From assembly GCA_002423185.1 (NCBI GenBank), contig DIUX01000004.1:372001-436000 (forward strand): 64,000 nucleotides of DNA, in the 5' to 3' direction. The translations under genes and the position numbers were made by a program. Origin of the DNA: Micavibrio sp. UBA6147. Its GTDB lineage: Bacteria; Pseudomonadota; Alphaproteobacteria; Micavibrionales; UBA1664. How positions within the stretch are numbered: the stretch's first letter is position 1; every line of letters begins with the position of its first letter. This document shows positions 26,493 to 35,144 of the stretch, piece after piece. The notes beneath the pieces are model-generated. The model did not search any database, was not told where the DNA came from, and saw only the letters and a list, made by a program, of their open reading frames with translations.

Positions 26493-27650
26493 TTAGGGGA
26501 AAACCAAAATGCGGCGGCGCTCTTCTTCGGGTTCGACCGGTTCTTGCTTAAGGTCGGTGGCCGGATTTTCGGGCTGTGGCTGCGGTGTTTGGATTTGTTC
26601 TTGCTCTGTGGTGTTTGGAACATCGGGCGAGAAGGACGGCGAGGGGGCCGGTTCTTGGCCTTGTTGCTGGAGTTTTTCTTGAAGGTCTTCGGTGCTCGCC
26701 GGTTCCTTGCGGGTGAGGCGGTCACGCAGCAAGACAATACTGATGCGGCGGTTTTGCGCGGACAGGGGCGCTTCGGGGATTAAATGGTCGCGGTCTGCGC
26801 GCCCGACAACGGTTTCGATCCTGGCTTCGGGGAATCCGGCATCGGTGAGGGCGCGGCGGCTTGATTGCGCACGGTCGGAGGACAAATCCCAGTTATTGTA
26901 TTTTGCGCCTTGAGGGTAGGGTGCGCTGTCGGTATGGCCGCGCACGGAAATATGATTGGGCAGCGCCGTAATGATGGACGAAACCTTGCCTATTAATTGC
27001 GCCATAAAGGCGTACATATCGGTGCCGCCGATGGGGAACATGGAGCGGCCTTCCTTGTCGATGATCTGGATCCGCAGGCCTTCGGGGGTGATGTCCATCA
27101 ATAAATGGTCGGATAATCCGGCAAGTTCAGGTGAGTTTTCCAGTGCCAGTTTTATTTGTTCTTGAGCGCCTTCAAAACGCTCATTCTCGATTTTTTCGAG
27201 TTGTTTTTCGAGTTGTTCTTTTTCTTCGGCGGAGAGATCGTCTTTGGTCAGGAGTTCTTTGATCTCGCTGTCTGATTTTTCTTCTTTTTTGTTGCCGATA
27301 TCGCCTTTTTTCTCGCCACGGGTTGTGGTGTCTTTGACTTGCGGTTGGCTGATTGGCTGAACGGTTGTGACCATCGCGCCTTGGGGGCTCATGCTCAGCC
27401 CGCCCAAAACACCGCCGGCACCGCTCTGGGACGATGATATTTTGGGATGGGTCGGGTCAAAATAGTTGGAAATAGCGGTTTTTTCTTCGGATGTCGTGAC
27501 GTTCAAAAGCCACAGCAACAAGAAAAACGCCATCATCGCCGTCACGAAGTCGGCATAGGCGACTTTCCAAGCGCCGCCATGGTGGCCGCCGCCGCCTTTT
27601 TTGATCTTCTTGATGATGATCGGTTGTACTTGTTCTTTTTCGTTGGCCAA
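26493..27650 (-). CDS. motB: Flagellar motor stator protein MotB
   Basis: The 385-residue stator subunit anchors MotA to peptidoglycan and carries the ion-conducting Asp. A short cytoplasmic N-terminus ends in AWKVAYADFVTAMMAFFLLLW, where Asp34 is the expected proton-binding residue. A plug/linker follows, with an acidic charged stretch (about 115-165). The OmpA-like domain then has SVRGHTDSAPYP, NNWDLSSDRAQSSRRAL and NRRISIVLL. The C-terminal ~75 residues are an unusual Pro/Glu/Gln-rich tail beyond the OmpA fold. motA lies 41 bp upstream on the same strand. Confidence 0.93.
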   Translation of the reverse strand: MANEKEQVQPIIIKKIKKGGGGHHGGAWKVAYADFVTAMMAFFLLLWLLNVTTSEEKTAISNYFDPTHPKISSSQSGAGGVLGGLSMSPQGAMVTTVQPISQPQVKDTTTRGEKKGDIGNKKEEKSDSEIKELLTKDDLSAEEKEQLEKQLEKIENERFEGAQEQIKLALENSPELAGLSDHLLMDITPEGLRIQIIDKEGRSMFPIGGTDMYAFMAQLIGKVSSIITALPNHISVRGHTDSAPYPQGAKYNNWDLSSDRAQSSRRALTDAGFPEARIETVVGRADRDHLIPEAPLSAQNRRISIVLLRDRLTRKEPASTEDLQEKLQQQGQEPAPSPSFSPDVPNTTEQEQIQTPQPQPENPATDLKQEPVEPEEERRRILVFP

Positions 27651-27691
27651 GGATGTTGGTGTCCTGTGTTATGTGGCGCGATGATGGGAGC

Positions 27692-28576
27692 CTATGTCGA
27701 GATAGTCGGGACGTTGTTGGTGGCTTCCTCAACTTCCAAGAAGCTCGGTTGTGAGCCGTGGGAGAGGATTTTTCGCGCAAATTCAACCGCTACTTGCGGC
27801 GCGGCGCCTTGCAAGAAGGCCAGTAAGCTGACCTTAATGCAGCGGTAATATTGGACTTCGGATTCCGCGCGGGACGTCATGGCCGATGCCATGGGGGCAA
27901 AGAAACCGTATGACAGCCACACCCCAAGGAAGGTTCCCACAAGCGCCCCCCCGATCAATTTACCCAAAACTTCGGGTGGTTCAGAGATCGACGCCATGGT
28001 TTTGATAACCCCCAAAACCGCCGCCACGATCCCAAGCGCCGGAATACCGTCCGCCATGGTTTGAACGGCGTGACCGGGGTGGCTTTTTTCATGGCTGATG
28101 GTTTCAATTTCTTCGTCCATCAGGGCTTCAAGCTCATGCGGGTTTTCGTTGCCGAGGGAAATGATCCGCAAATAGTCGCACACAAAGGTAACGGCATGAT
28201 GGTTGGATTGAAAGGACGGGAACGCGCCGAAAAGTTCGCTTTCCTCCGGTGCTTCGATATGTTGTTCAAGTGCCAGCCAGCCTTTTGTTCGGGCGGTCTT
28301 GAAGATGACGAACATCATGCCGAGCAATTCAAGATAGTCTTCCTTGCTGTGCGCCTCTGGCTTGGTCATCAGCTTCATGTATTTAAAGCTGTCTTTCACG
28401 ACGTGGGATGAGTTGGCGATGATAAATGCACTGAGCGCACAGCCCATGATGATGATCATCTCGCCCGGCATAGAGGGGATGATAACCCCCGTGATGACTG
28501 CCATTTTCCCGCCGGCGACCATAAACCCGCCAAAGGTACAGACGACAATCAAAAGCATACCGACTATTTTCATCAT
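27692..28576 (-). CDS. motA: Flagellar motor stator protein MotA
   Basis: Forms the ion channel of the stator with MotB and pushes on FliG. The 294-residue protein has the four expected membrane helices, two at the N-terminus (KIVGMLLIVVCTFGGFMV and MIIIMGCALSAFIIANS) and two in the second half (MADGIPALGIVAAVLGVIKTM and LIGGALVGTFLGVWLSYGFF), separated by the large cytoplasmic loop. The length and AVEFARKIL near the C-terminus fit the LafT/MotA group. It is first in a motA-motB operon; the EAL protein gene ends 248 bp upstream with its own terminator. Confidence 0.93.
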   Translation of the reverse strand: MMKIVGMLLIVVCTFGGFMVAGGKMAVITGVIIPSMPGEMIIIMGCALSAFIIANSSHVVKDSFKYMKLMTKPEAHSKEDYLELLGMMFVIFKTARTKGWLALEQHIEAPEESELFGAFPSFQSNHHAVTFVCDYLRIISLGNENPHELEALMDEEIETISHEKSHPGHAVQTMADGIPALGIVAAVLGVIKTMASISEPPEVLGKLIGGALVGTFLGVWLSYGFFAPMASAMTSRAESEVQYYRCIKVSLLAFLQGAAPQVAVEFARKILSHGSQPSFLEVEEATNNVPTIST

Positions 28577-28739
28577 GGGAGTAACTCTTCTTTGCTTGCG
28601 GCGGCTTGGCTGACGGCCAAGTCTTTGATGCCTGTGTCATTAGGTCATAGGGTTTGGGTCATAGGGTTGTCGATCCATGGGGCTTGGAGGCGTTTAAATG
28701 CGCGGTATACGCGGCATTCGCACAAAGTTCCGACCCACA

Positions 28740-28762
28740 GAAAAAATCCTGCTTACAGGATA
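28740..28762 (-). terminator. Terminator of the EAL-protein gene
   Basis: On the minus strand ATCCTG/CAGGAT (28746-28751 with 28756-28761) with a 4-base loop is followed by a six-T run (28741-28746, shown as A on the plus strand). Confidence 0.7.
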
Positions 28763-28824
28763 CTTTGATTTGAAGAATTTCACAAGTGGTGTGGGGAAAA
28801 GGGTTGCGCGTTGTGTAATGGGGA

Positions 28825-30471
28825 TTATTTGCCAGCGCGATAGGTAAATTCCGGTTTGTCGCCGGGGCGGGCAAACAAATATCCTTGGCCGTAATCAACG
28901 TTGATTTCCTTCAGGAAACGCGCTTGTTGAACCGTTTCAACGCGTTCGGCAACGGTTTTCATGCCCATATCGCGGCACATATTGACGAGGTTTTTGACCA
29001 TTTTCCCGTCACGGTCGGAGGATAGAACACTGTCGATATATTGCCCGTCAATTTTGACGCCATCAACGTGAAGTTTTTGCAAATATTGGAAGGAAGCGGA
29101 GCCGGCGCCAAAGTCATCCAGCCAGACTTCAAAACCGTCTTTTTGAAGTTCCTGAACAAAATGGTTCACTTTGTCGAGGTCTTTGATTTGGCTCGATTCC
29201 GTGATTTCGAACATCAGGCGCTTGGCGATGTCGCGGGATTTCAGGTGTGGCTCTAATTTGGATTTGAGCGCCTTGATAAACGGTTCGCTTTGAATCGACA
29301 GGCCGGAAATATTGATCGCCAGCGTCGATTTGTTGTGAGCCATGTTGTAAATGATGTAATTCAGAGCCTTGCTGCACACCATGATGTCGATTTCGGGCGC
29401 TAGGCCGACATCCTCGCCAAAGGTGATGAGTTCATAGGGGGATTTATTGCTCTCAAACCGAATGAGAGCCTCAAAATGGTGGGCTGTATTGGTCTTAAGG
29501 TCGACAATCGGTTGGAACGCGAAGTTGAAGCGTTGCTGGTTGATGACGGATTTAAGCTCGGTGATTTTTTCGGCGTTTTCCTTGAGGAAGTTCTCAAAGC
29601 CCTTGTTCAAGGATTGAATCGTGAGCTGGTTGCCTTGTTCCTCAAATTTATTGATGGTGTAGATGAGCGCCTTGGCGAATTCGCGCTCGGACAGGCCTTC
29701 GGTGTCGGCCTCGATTGTTTGCGTGGTGACCTCAATGCCTTTGCCTTCGGGGTCTTTTTCCTTCGACAGGGTCGAGATTTCTTTTTGAAGGTCGTCTATG
29801 CCGACACTTTTGTCGTGGAGCAAGCCATAGCGCCCGTCTTCAAACTCGGCGGCCATTTGCCCGTCAACGGATTTGCTCTTTAAAATACCCGAAAGCTGCA
29901 TTTTAAAGTCTGACCAATCTTCGCTTCCCATCTTGCCTTTCAAGGCATCGGTGCCGGGGATGTCGAAGAAGGTCATGTCAAGGTCGCGCCCCATGAGCTT
30001 GGCGGTTGACAGGGCGTCAACCGCCGCCATGGCGAAACTTTCTTTGTCGAGCATTTTGCCTTGAGTGTCGGCGCGTGCTTGACCGCCCATTTTCCCCGTC
30101 AAAATAGACCCTTGGGAAATGGTGATGAAGAATAATTCGGGATAGTCGGGGAGCTTCATGCCCGTTAAAATCCCGACGGGGACGGAGCTGTACTCCTTGT
30201 TCATATTCACCAAAATAGGGCCGCATCGTTTGCCGATATTGGTCTGGTTACGCAGGCTGAGCGCCATAACGCGGTCTTCTTGGGTGAAGAGTTCAAGCCA
30301 GTTTGTGCCGATGAGGCTGGAGCTTATATCGCCGGTGAAGCCTTTGGCCGCGCCGGATGCGAATTGGACTTCGTTTTTGGTGTTGACCTCAAGCAAAAGA
30401 TCAGCGGATGCAAACGCAAACGCCAAAAAGCGATCTCGCTGTTTTTTCATTTCTTTGAAGTCGTCGGACAT
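28825..30471 (-). CDS. EAL-domain protein (probable c-di-GMP phosphodiesterase)
   Basis: 548 residues. The N-terminal ~130 residues look like a PAS-type sensor (LLLEVNTKNEVQFASGAAKGFTGD). A linker (to ~305) contains helical segments. An EAL domain occupies about 310-540: FEALIRFE (Glu334), INISG (Asn387), FEITES (Glu422/Glu425), WLDDFGAG (Asp452-Asp453), VKIDG (Lys473), AERVET (Glu509/Glu512) and GQGYLFARP. All catalytic metal and general-base residues are present despite variant flanking residues, so hydrolysis of c-di-GMP is likely. There is no membrane helix and no GGDEF domain. It is located next to motAB, suggesting control of motility. Confidence 0.86.
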   Translation of the reverse strand: MSDDFKEMKKQRDRFLAFAFASADLLLEVNTKNEVQFASGAAKGFTGDISSSLIGTNWLELFTQEDRVMALSLRNQTNIGKRCGPILVNMNKEYSSVPVGILTGMKLPDYPELFFITISQGSILTGKMGGQARADTQGKMLDKESFAMAAVDALSTAKLMGRDLDMTFFDIPGTDALKGKMGSEDWSDFKMQLSGILKSKSVDGQMAAEFEDGRYGLLHDKSVGIDDLQKEISTLSKEKDPEGKGIEVTTQTIEADTEGLSEREFAKALIYTINKFEEQGNQLTIQSLNKGFENFLKENAEKITELKSVINQQRFNFAFQPIVDLKTNTAHHFEALIRFESNKSPYELITFGEDVGLAPEIDIMVCSKALNYIIYNMAHNKSTLAINISGLSIQSEPFIKALKSKLEPHLKSRDIAKRLMFEITESSQIKDLDKVNHFVQELQKDGFEVWLDDFGAGSASFQYLQKLHVDGVKIDGQYIDSVLSSDRDGKMVKNLVNMCRDMGMKTVAERVETVQQARFLKEINVDYGQGYLFARPGDKPEFTYRAGK

Positions 30472-30559
30472 GACTGAGGCCGTATTTGTAGAATCAAGAT
30501 TAAAATTATTTCATACTTGATAATGCGCCGCAAAAGTTATTTTTTGATTAAACCGAGTA

Positions 30560-30600
30560 TACGCTTTTCTCCGATACAGTGCGGATCGGAGAAAAGCGTA
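30560..30600. repeat. Perfect 16-bp inverted repeat (large hairpin)
   Basis: Arms TACGCTTTTCTCCGAT (30560-30575) and ATCGGAGAAAAGCGTA (30585-30600) are exact reverse complements around the loop ACAGTGCGG. There is no T-run on either side as expected of a standard terminator. It lies between the 3' end of hemB and the 5' end of the EAL gene, both on the minus strand. Confidence 0.8.
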
Positions 30601-30613
30601 AAATGGAGGGGTT

Positions 30614-30709
30614 ATGAGGGCTTTTTTTATTGATTTAATATTTAAAATTGTGGCGCTTGTGTTTGAGCCTTATCCATTGAGTTTCTTCGCGGCGTCAATG
30701 GCGGCATAG
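30614..30709 (+). CDS. Possible 31-aa hydrophobic small protein
   Basis: An ATG with a good GGAGGGG ribosome-binding site opens a 31-codon frame, starting MRAFFIDLIFKIVALVFEPY, with a single strongly hydrophobic segment. It starts 14 bases after the 16-bp inverted repeat, and its last ~40 bases overlap the hemB 3' end antisense. No promoter is evident. Weak evidence: a chance frame is quite possible. Confidence 0.25.
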   Translation: MRAFFIDLIFKIVALVFEPYPLSFFAASMAA

Positions 30710-31803
30710 GTTAAAACCGCGTCCGCACCGGCGCGTTTGAAGGACAGCAACATCTCCATCATCGCTTTGTCATAGTCAAGGGCTCCGGCCTGTGCCGCGA
30801 TTTTTATCATGGCGTATTCGCCGCTGACGTTATAGGCGAGGGTCGGGACGCCGAAACGGTCTTTGACGCGGCGGATAATGTCGAGATACGGCAAGCCCGG
30901 CTTAATCATCACCATATCGGCACCTTCGGCGAGGTCGAGCGCGACTTCGCGCAGGGCTTCATCGGAATTGGCGGGGTCCATTTGATAGGTTTTTTTGTCG
31001 CCCTTCAAAAATCCGCCCGATTGCACCGCGTCACGGAATGGCCCGTAGAAAGCGGAGGCATATTTAGCGGCATAGGACACGATTTGAACATGTTCATAGC
31101 CGTTTTCGTCCAGCGCATCACGAATGGCGGCGATGCGCCCGTCCATCATGTCGGAAGGGGAAATAACATCGACACCGGCCTGCGCCTGAACCAAGGCTTG
31201 CTTGCACAGGACGTCAATGCTGGCGTCGTTCAGGATGTGGTCGTCGCTGATGATGCCATCATGCCCGTGGCTGGTGTAGGGGTCGAGCGCGACATCGGCG
31301 AAAATACCGATCTCCGGAACGACGTCCTTGAGTTCCATGATGGTGCGGCAAATCAAATTATCGGGGTTGAAGGCCTCGGTGCCGCCGGCATCTTTTTTAG
31401 CCGCTTCTACGGCAGGAAACAGAGCGATGGCGGGAATGTGGAGCGAGGCAGCTTCCTTCACGCGTTTGACGAGCACGTCAATTGACCAGCGGCTCACCCC
31501 TGGCATGGTGGTGACGGGGATGTCCTGATTTTGACCTTCGACAACGAAAACAGGCCAGATCAGGTCATTGACGGTGAGTTCATTTTCACGCACCAGATTG
31601 CGCGACCACGGTGTTTGGCGGTTGCGGCGCATCCGCACGCGGGGGAAGGCGGAGGCAGCACGCGCCAGTGTATCGGCGCTGAAGGAGGTAGGCTCGGAGC
31701 CATCGGTCACGTCATCGCCGTCAAAAGAATGGGGCGTGCGTGAGAGGTTTTTGCGGTCTGTGTCTTGTAAATCGGTGATTTGTTTGAGATGATCTGCTTT
31801 CAT
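30670..31803 (-). CDS. hemB: Delta-aminolevulinic acid dehydratase (porphobilinogen synthase)
   Basis: Condenses two 5-aminolevulinate into porphobilinogen in heme synthesis. The Schiff-base lysines are in IVSYAAKYASAFYGPF and MVMIKPGLPYLD. The metal-site region reads ADVALDPYTSHGHDG, without the cysteine triad, so this is the Mg-type rather than the Zn-type enzyme. The 377-residue form has about 45 extra polar N-terminal residues before the conserved PRVRMRRNRQTPWSR; a later start is possible. Divergent from the HIBCH gene with a 71-bp gap. Confidence 0.94.
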   Translation of the reverse strand: MKADHLKQITDLQDTDRKNLSRTPHSFDGDDVTDGSEPTSFSADTLARAASAFPRVRMRRNRQTPWSRNLVRENELTVNDLIWPVFVVEGQNQDIPVTTMPGVSRWSIDVLVKRVKEAASLHIPAIALFPAVEAAKKDAGGTEAFNPDNLICRTIMELKDVVPEIGIFADVALDPYTSHGHDGIISDDHILNDASIDVLCKQALVQAQAGVDVISPSDMMDGRIAAIRDALDENGYEHVQIVSYAAKYASAFYGPFRDAVQSGGFLKGDKKTYQMDPANSDEALREVALDLAEGADMVMIKPGLPYLDIIRRVKDRFGVPTLAYNVSGEYAMIKIAAQAGALDYDKAMMEMLLSFKRAGADAVLTYAAIDAAKKLNG

Positions 31804-31874
31804 GCTATACCTTCTATCCTTTGTGGTCCTATGGCAGTCCTTGCCTAAATCTTTAAAAGTGGTGATGCGTTTTT

Positions 31875-32966
31875 ATGCTCTCGAACTATCAATTATCCGA
31901 CCTTCTCTTAGACCAGTCACAGGCGTTTGTCCACCTTACACTGAACCGGCCTTCGGCGTTGAATGCCTTGACGTTGGAGATGACCCGCGTGTTGTCGATG
32001 ATTATGACGCAGGCAAAGCGCGATGCGAATGTGAAGGGCGTGTTCATCAGCGGCGCGGGCAACCGTGCCTTTTGCGCCGGCGGGGATATTAAAAGCCTGT
32101 ACCAACAAGGCATGGCGTATCGCCGTGGCGAGATCGCCGAAAATGTCGCGAGCGTCTTTTTTAACGAGGAATATCAACTGAACCGCCAGATCAAAACCCT
32201 CGGCAAGCCGTATGTAGCGTTTTTGAACGGGATTACGATGGGCGGCGGGTATGGTGTGTCGGGGCATGGAAGCCACATCATCGCAACGGAAAAAACCGTC
32301 TTTGCGATGCCGGAGGTGCGGATCGGGTTTTTTCCGGATATTGGGAGTACCTATAACTTCGCCGCCTGTGAGGGGGCGATCGGCCTATATCTGGCCTTGA
32401 CCGGAACGTCGATTGATGCGGCGGATATGTATTATGCGGGGCTGTGCGGGTTCATTAGTCGGACGGATAAGAGCGAGCGGATACAGGCGTTGTTGACGGA
32501 TGTTGTGAAAAAATCATCCCCTGAAAATATGATGGACAATGTCACAGACGCATTGTCGCATGTGCATGTGGCGCCGAAACAGGCGGGATGGATCGAACGC
32601 AATCGTGAGCGGATCGAGGCGTGTTTTTCGCGTTCCAGCGTGGGCGAGATCATCGAAGCGGTGCGCATGGACACGTCCGAATGGGGCAAACGAACGCTTG
32701 AGGAACTCACCTTCGCCAGCCCGACAAGTTTGGCCGTGACGTTTGAACAAATGAAGCACGTCAAGGCGGGCATGACGTTTGATGCGGTGATGGCACAGGA
32801 CTTAATATTGGCGTGCCGCTTCATACAGGGGCATGATTTGTTTGAGGGGATCAAGGCCGCCGTGCTTGATAAAACCAAGTCGCCGCGCTGGAGCCCCGCC
32901 GCCAATGACGAGATCCGCGCCGTCGACATTGCACGCTATTTCGAGCCTTTATCCCAGAGCTATTAA
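31875..32966 (+). CDS. 3-hydroxyisobutyryl-CoA hydrolase (enoyl-CoA hydratase/isomerase family)
   Basis: 363 residues of the crotonase fold with the HIBCH-type signature: LTLNRPSALNALT, NRAFCAGGDIKSLY (oxyanion hole), MGGGYGVSGHG and MPEVRIGFFPDIGSTY, plus a long C-terminal part as in HIBCH (EERTFASP-like region and SPRWSP near the end). It releases 3-hydroxyisobutyrate in valine breakdown. Enoyl-CoA hydratases are ~100 residues shorter, which argues against that alternative. Confidence 0.88.
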   Translation: MLSNYQLSDLLLDQSQAFVHLTLNRPSALNALTLEMTRVLSMIMTQAKRDANVKGVFISGAGNRAFCAGGDIKSLYQQGMAYRRGEIAENVASVFFNEEYQLNRQIKTLGKPYVAFLNGITMGGGYGVSGHGSHIIATEKTVFAMPEVRIGFFPDIGSTYNFAACEGAIGLYLALTGTSIDAADMYYAGLCGFISRTDKSERIQALLTDVVKKSSPENMMDNVTDALSHVHVAPKQAGWIERNRERIEACFSRSSVGEIIEAVRMDTSEWGKRTLEELTFASPTSLAVTFEQMKHVKAGMTFDAVMAQDLILACRFIQGHDLFEGIKAAVLDKTKSPRWSPAANDEIRAVDIARYFEPLSQSY

Positions 32967-33114
32967 CAGAGCCATTAACAATCCATAAAACTTTGGGTTA
33001 TACTATGGGATGAAGGTGATTCTTTTTTGCCTGCGTGCGCGTGTCTTTTTTCTGTGCCTTCCGTGTGTGCGGTTATCATCACAATAGATTTGTAAAGATT
33101 GTTAAGGAGCTTGA

Positions 33115-33597
33115 ATGGTGTACAACTCGGTTTATTACGATGCCGTCCAGATGATCGAGCGTTTGCACCGCCGTTTTTTGGATGTGATGAAGGTCGAGCT
33201 TGAACGCCGCGGTATTCAGGACATCAACAACATTCAGGCCTTGATCTTGTATAACATCGGCGACGATGAATTGACGGTCGGGGAATTGACCTTGCGCGGG
33301 TATTACCTTGGGTCGAACGTGTCGTATAACGTCAAGAAAATGGTCGAGAACGACTATTTGATGCAGGCGCGGTCGGTTCATGACAAGCGGTCGATCCGCG
33401 TGCGCCTGTCGGAAAAGGGGTTGGAGCTTAAGGGCTTTATTACCGACCTTCTGGCGCGGCATGAGGAAATGCTCAAATCCACCGATTTGAGCGAGGCCAA
33501 GTTCAAGGAATTGTCGCAAATCCTTCGTATGCTCGAGCGTTTTTGGACGTCACAGACGAACTTCACGGGGCTTGATTCCCTTGACGGGTTTGATTGA
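33115..33597 (+). CDS. MarR-family regulator, LdtR-like
   Basis: 160 residues beginning MVYNSVYYDAVQMIERLHRR, with a winged helix: NIQALILYNIGDDELTVGELTLR, the recognition region GSNVSYNVKKMVENDYL and the wing HDKRSIRVRLSEKG. This start and the SNVSYNVKK motif are those of the alphaproteobacterial LdtR regulators, known from Liberibacter as a regulator of an L,D-transpeptidase and stress tolerance. No transpeptidase gene is adjacent here, so its targets are unknown. A terminator follows at 33631. Confidence 0.86.
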   Translation: MVYNSVYYDAVQMIERLHRRFLDVMKVELERRGIQDINNIQALILYNIGDDELTVGELTLRGYYLGSNVSYNVKKMVENDYLMQARSVHDKRSIRVRLSEKGLELKGFITDLLARHEEMLKSTDLSEAKFKELSQILRMLERFWTSQTNFTGLDSLDGFD

Positions 33598-33630
33598 TGT
33601 TTTTTATGGAAATATAATCCAGTTTCGATT

Positions 33631-33665
33631 AAGCTCCCTTGATGATAAAGGGAGCTTTTTTCATT
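33631..33665 (+). terminator. Rho-independent terminator after the MarR gene
   Basis: A perfect 10-bp stem (33631-33640 with 33648-33657, arm AAGCTCCCTT), loop of 7 bases, then a T-run. It ends only a few bases before the next start codon. Confidence 0.85.
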
Positions 33666-33666
33666 C

Positions 33667-34368
33667 ATGGCACAGGATAAAACCGCGCAGGTTTTCTATC
33701 ACTACAGCCCCGCCGAGAAATTGCGCTATATCGCGCAAGGCGGGTGTTACGGCGGCAACGCGGCGGAAGGCGCGGAGTCAGGAACCGGACTTTTGCCCCT
33801 GAAACGCTTTGTGGCGCTCGGCGTTGCGGGCGGCAGCGGCCTACCCGAAAAGGCCTATGAGGGCGCGGTGTTCGGGTTGCTTGATCCGCTGCATAAGGGC
33901 TGGGCGACGCATGAATGGGGCGAGAGCGGGCAACCGGTCTTCGAAACGGTGCTGCATGATATGCATGATGCGGAATTGGCGTTGCTTGAGGTACGCGTTG
34001 ATCCGGCGGTGGATGATCTTTACGTCGCGGATTACGGCGTGCATCTTGATCCGTCTTATAAGGGGAGCAGCTTTGCCAAGGATGCAGGAACGATCAAGGC
34101 AAAGCACGCCTATTTTAACTCACTGGTGAAATGGGCGGATTATCATGCCGAAGGGGCGGCGGATCGTCTGGCGTATCAATTGCCGGAGGTGATTTGTTTC
34201 AGCCGTATTCCGAAAGAGCGCCTGCGCCTGATTGATAAGCGCCCGAAAGCCGACATTATCAATGATTTTCGTATCGCGGGCGGCTATGCGCCCTATCCGC
34301 CGAAGCCGGAGCGTAAAATTGATCCGAAGGCGCAGGAGCGGCTGCTTAAGGCTCTGTTTAAATTATAA
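33667..34368 (+). CDS. Hypothetical protein, 233 aa
   Basis: Starts MAQDKTAQVFYHYSPAEKLR; soluble, with no signal peptide or membrane helix. Notable stretches are YIAQGGCYGGNAAEG, LLDPLHKGWATHEW, VRVDPAVDDLYVADYG and YQLPEVICFSRIP. The opening H-x-SP pattern and the ...LEVRVDP... strand give it the look of a small globular enzyme or an ADP-ribosyl-transferase-like fold, but I cannot assign a family. The start lies immediately after the terminator of the preceding gene, so its promoter must overlap that gene or it relies on read-through. Confidence 0.65.
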   Translation: MAQDKTAQVFYHYSPAEKLRYIAQGGCYGGNAAEGAESGTGLLPLKRFVALGVAGGSGLPEKAYEGAVFGLLDPLHKGWATHEWGESGQPVFETVLHDMHDAELALLEVRVDPAVDDLYVADYGVHLDPSYKGSSFAKDAGTIKAKHAYFNSLVKWADYHAEGAADRLAYQLPEVICFSRIPKERLRLIDKRPKADIINDFRIAGGYAPYPPKPERKIDPKAQERLLKALFKL

Positions 34369-34391
34369 GCCTTGCCCTTAGCTCGCTCGTA

Positions 34392-35114
34392 CTAGCGCGC
34401 AATCAAAACATGATAAAAATGATATGTGCCGGAAGCGGGGATAGCGTCGCCCTCGAAACAACCGGTGGATACGCCGTAAAGAAGGGGCGTGGCAATGGCG
34501 AATGTTTCGGCATAAGTGCCGATGAATTTCGCGATGACCTCGGCATTAGTATTGTCTTTTGGCGGTTCACCCGCGCTGCGCTCGCCTACGCCGAGTTTTT
34601 TGTTGATCTCAAGGCACAGAGATTTATCCAGATTGCTCAAGATCATCACAAGCTCGGCGCAGCTTCCTGCCGGCCCGCCGGGGCATGTGGGGGATGTTGT
34701 ATTTTGTCCGCCAGTGCCGATATTCGTGACCGTGTTGGAGCCGTTAAACACCCAGTCATTGTTATTGGTGGTGGCGTTTTTCGGAGCTTCTTGCCATTGA
34801 ATGCCACCGCCATTGGGGTGAAAGACTTCGCATCGATTGGCGCTCTGGCTGGACGGGTTTTCATAGCCCGCGACAAAGTTATTTCTGAAATCAATTTGCG
34901 TGTCGGTGCATCGGTTGATGAGCTTCATGCGGCTGATCGCTTGTTCGACATGGGTGGCATATTGAATGATTTGCGAGGCCGTGAGCTTGGCCTTGTCTTT
35001 GGAAACACCGTCACCGCCGCTGCGGCTGCTTTGCGTCACAGCATAGGACAGCGCCGCGAACAGCGCCACCGCGATGAGGATGAGGAATAAGACGTTGCCA
35101 TTTTGCTGTTTCAT
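34392..35114 (-). CDS. Pilin-like exported protein (tandem paralogue 1)
   Basis: 240 residues. A class III-like prepilin signal is suggested by MKQQNGNVLFLILIAVALFA, with a Gly before the hydrophobic helix, but Glu at +5 of the usual pilin is absent (Leu). The region after it (SYAVTQSSRSGGDGVSKDKAKL) is nearly identical to the gene upstream. The remainder is diverged but keeps RCTDTQI, NRCEVF, CLEINKKLG, STGC and the terminal HVLIAR, including four conserved cysteine positions. It is probably exported and assembled or anchored by the hydrophobic helix. Family unknown. It follows its paralogue by 30 bp. Confidence 0.72.
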   Translation of the reverse strand: MKQQNGNVLFLILIAVALFAALSYAVTQSSRSGGDGVSKDKAKLTASQIIQYATHVEQAISRMKLINRCTDTQIDFRNNFVAGYENPSSQSANRCEVFHPNGGGIQWQEAPKNATTNNNDWVFNGSNTVTNIGTGGQNTTSPTCPGGPAGSCAELVMILSNLDKSLCLEINKKLGVGERSAGEPPKDNTNAEVIAKFIGTYAETFAIATPLLYGVSTGCFEGDAIPASGTYHFYHVLIAR

Positions 35115-35144
35115 GGTTTGATTTTTACCTCTTATTTCTATTTT

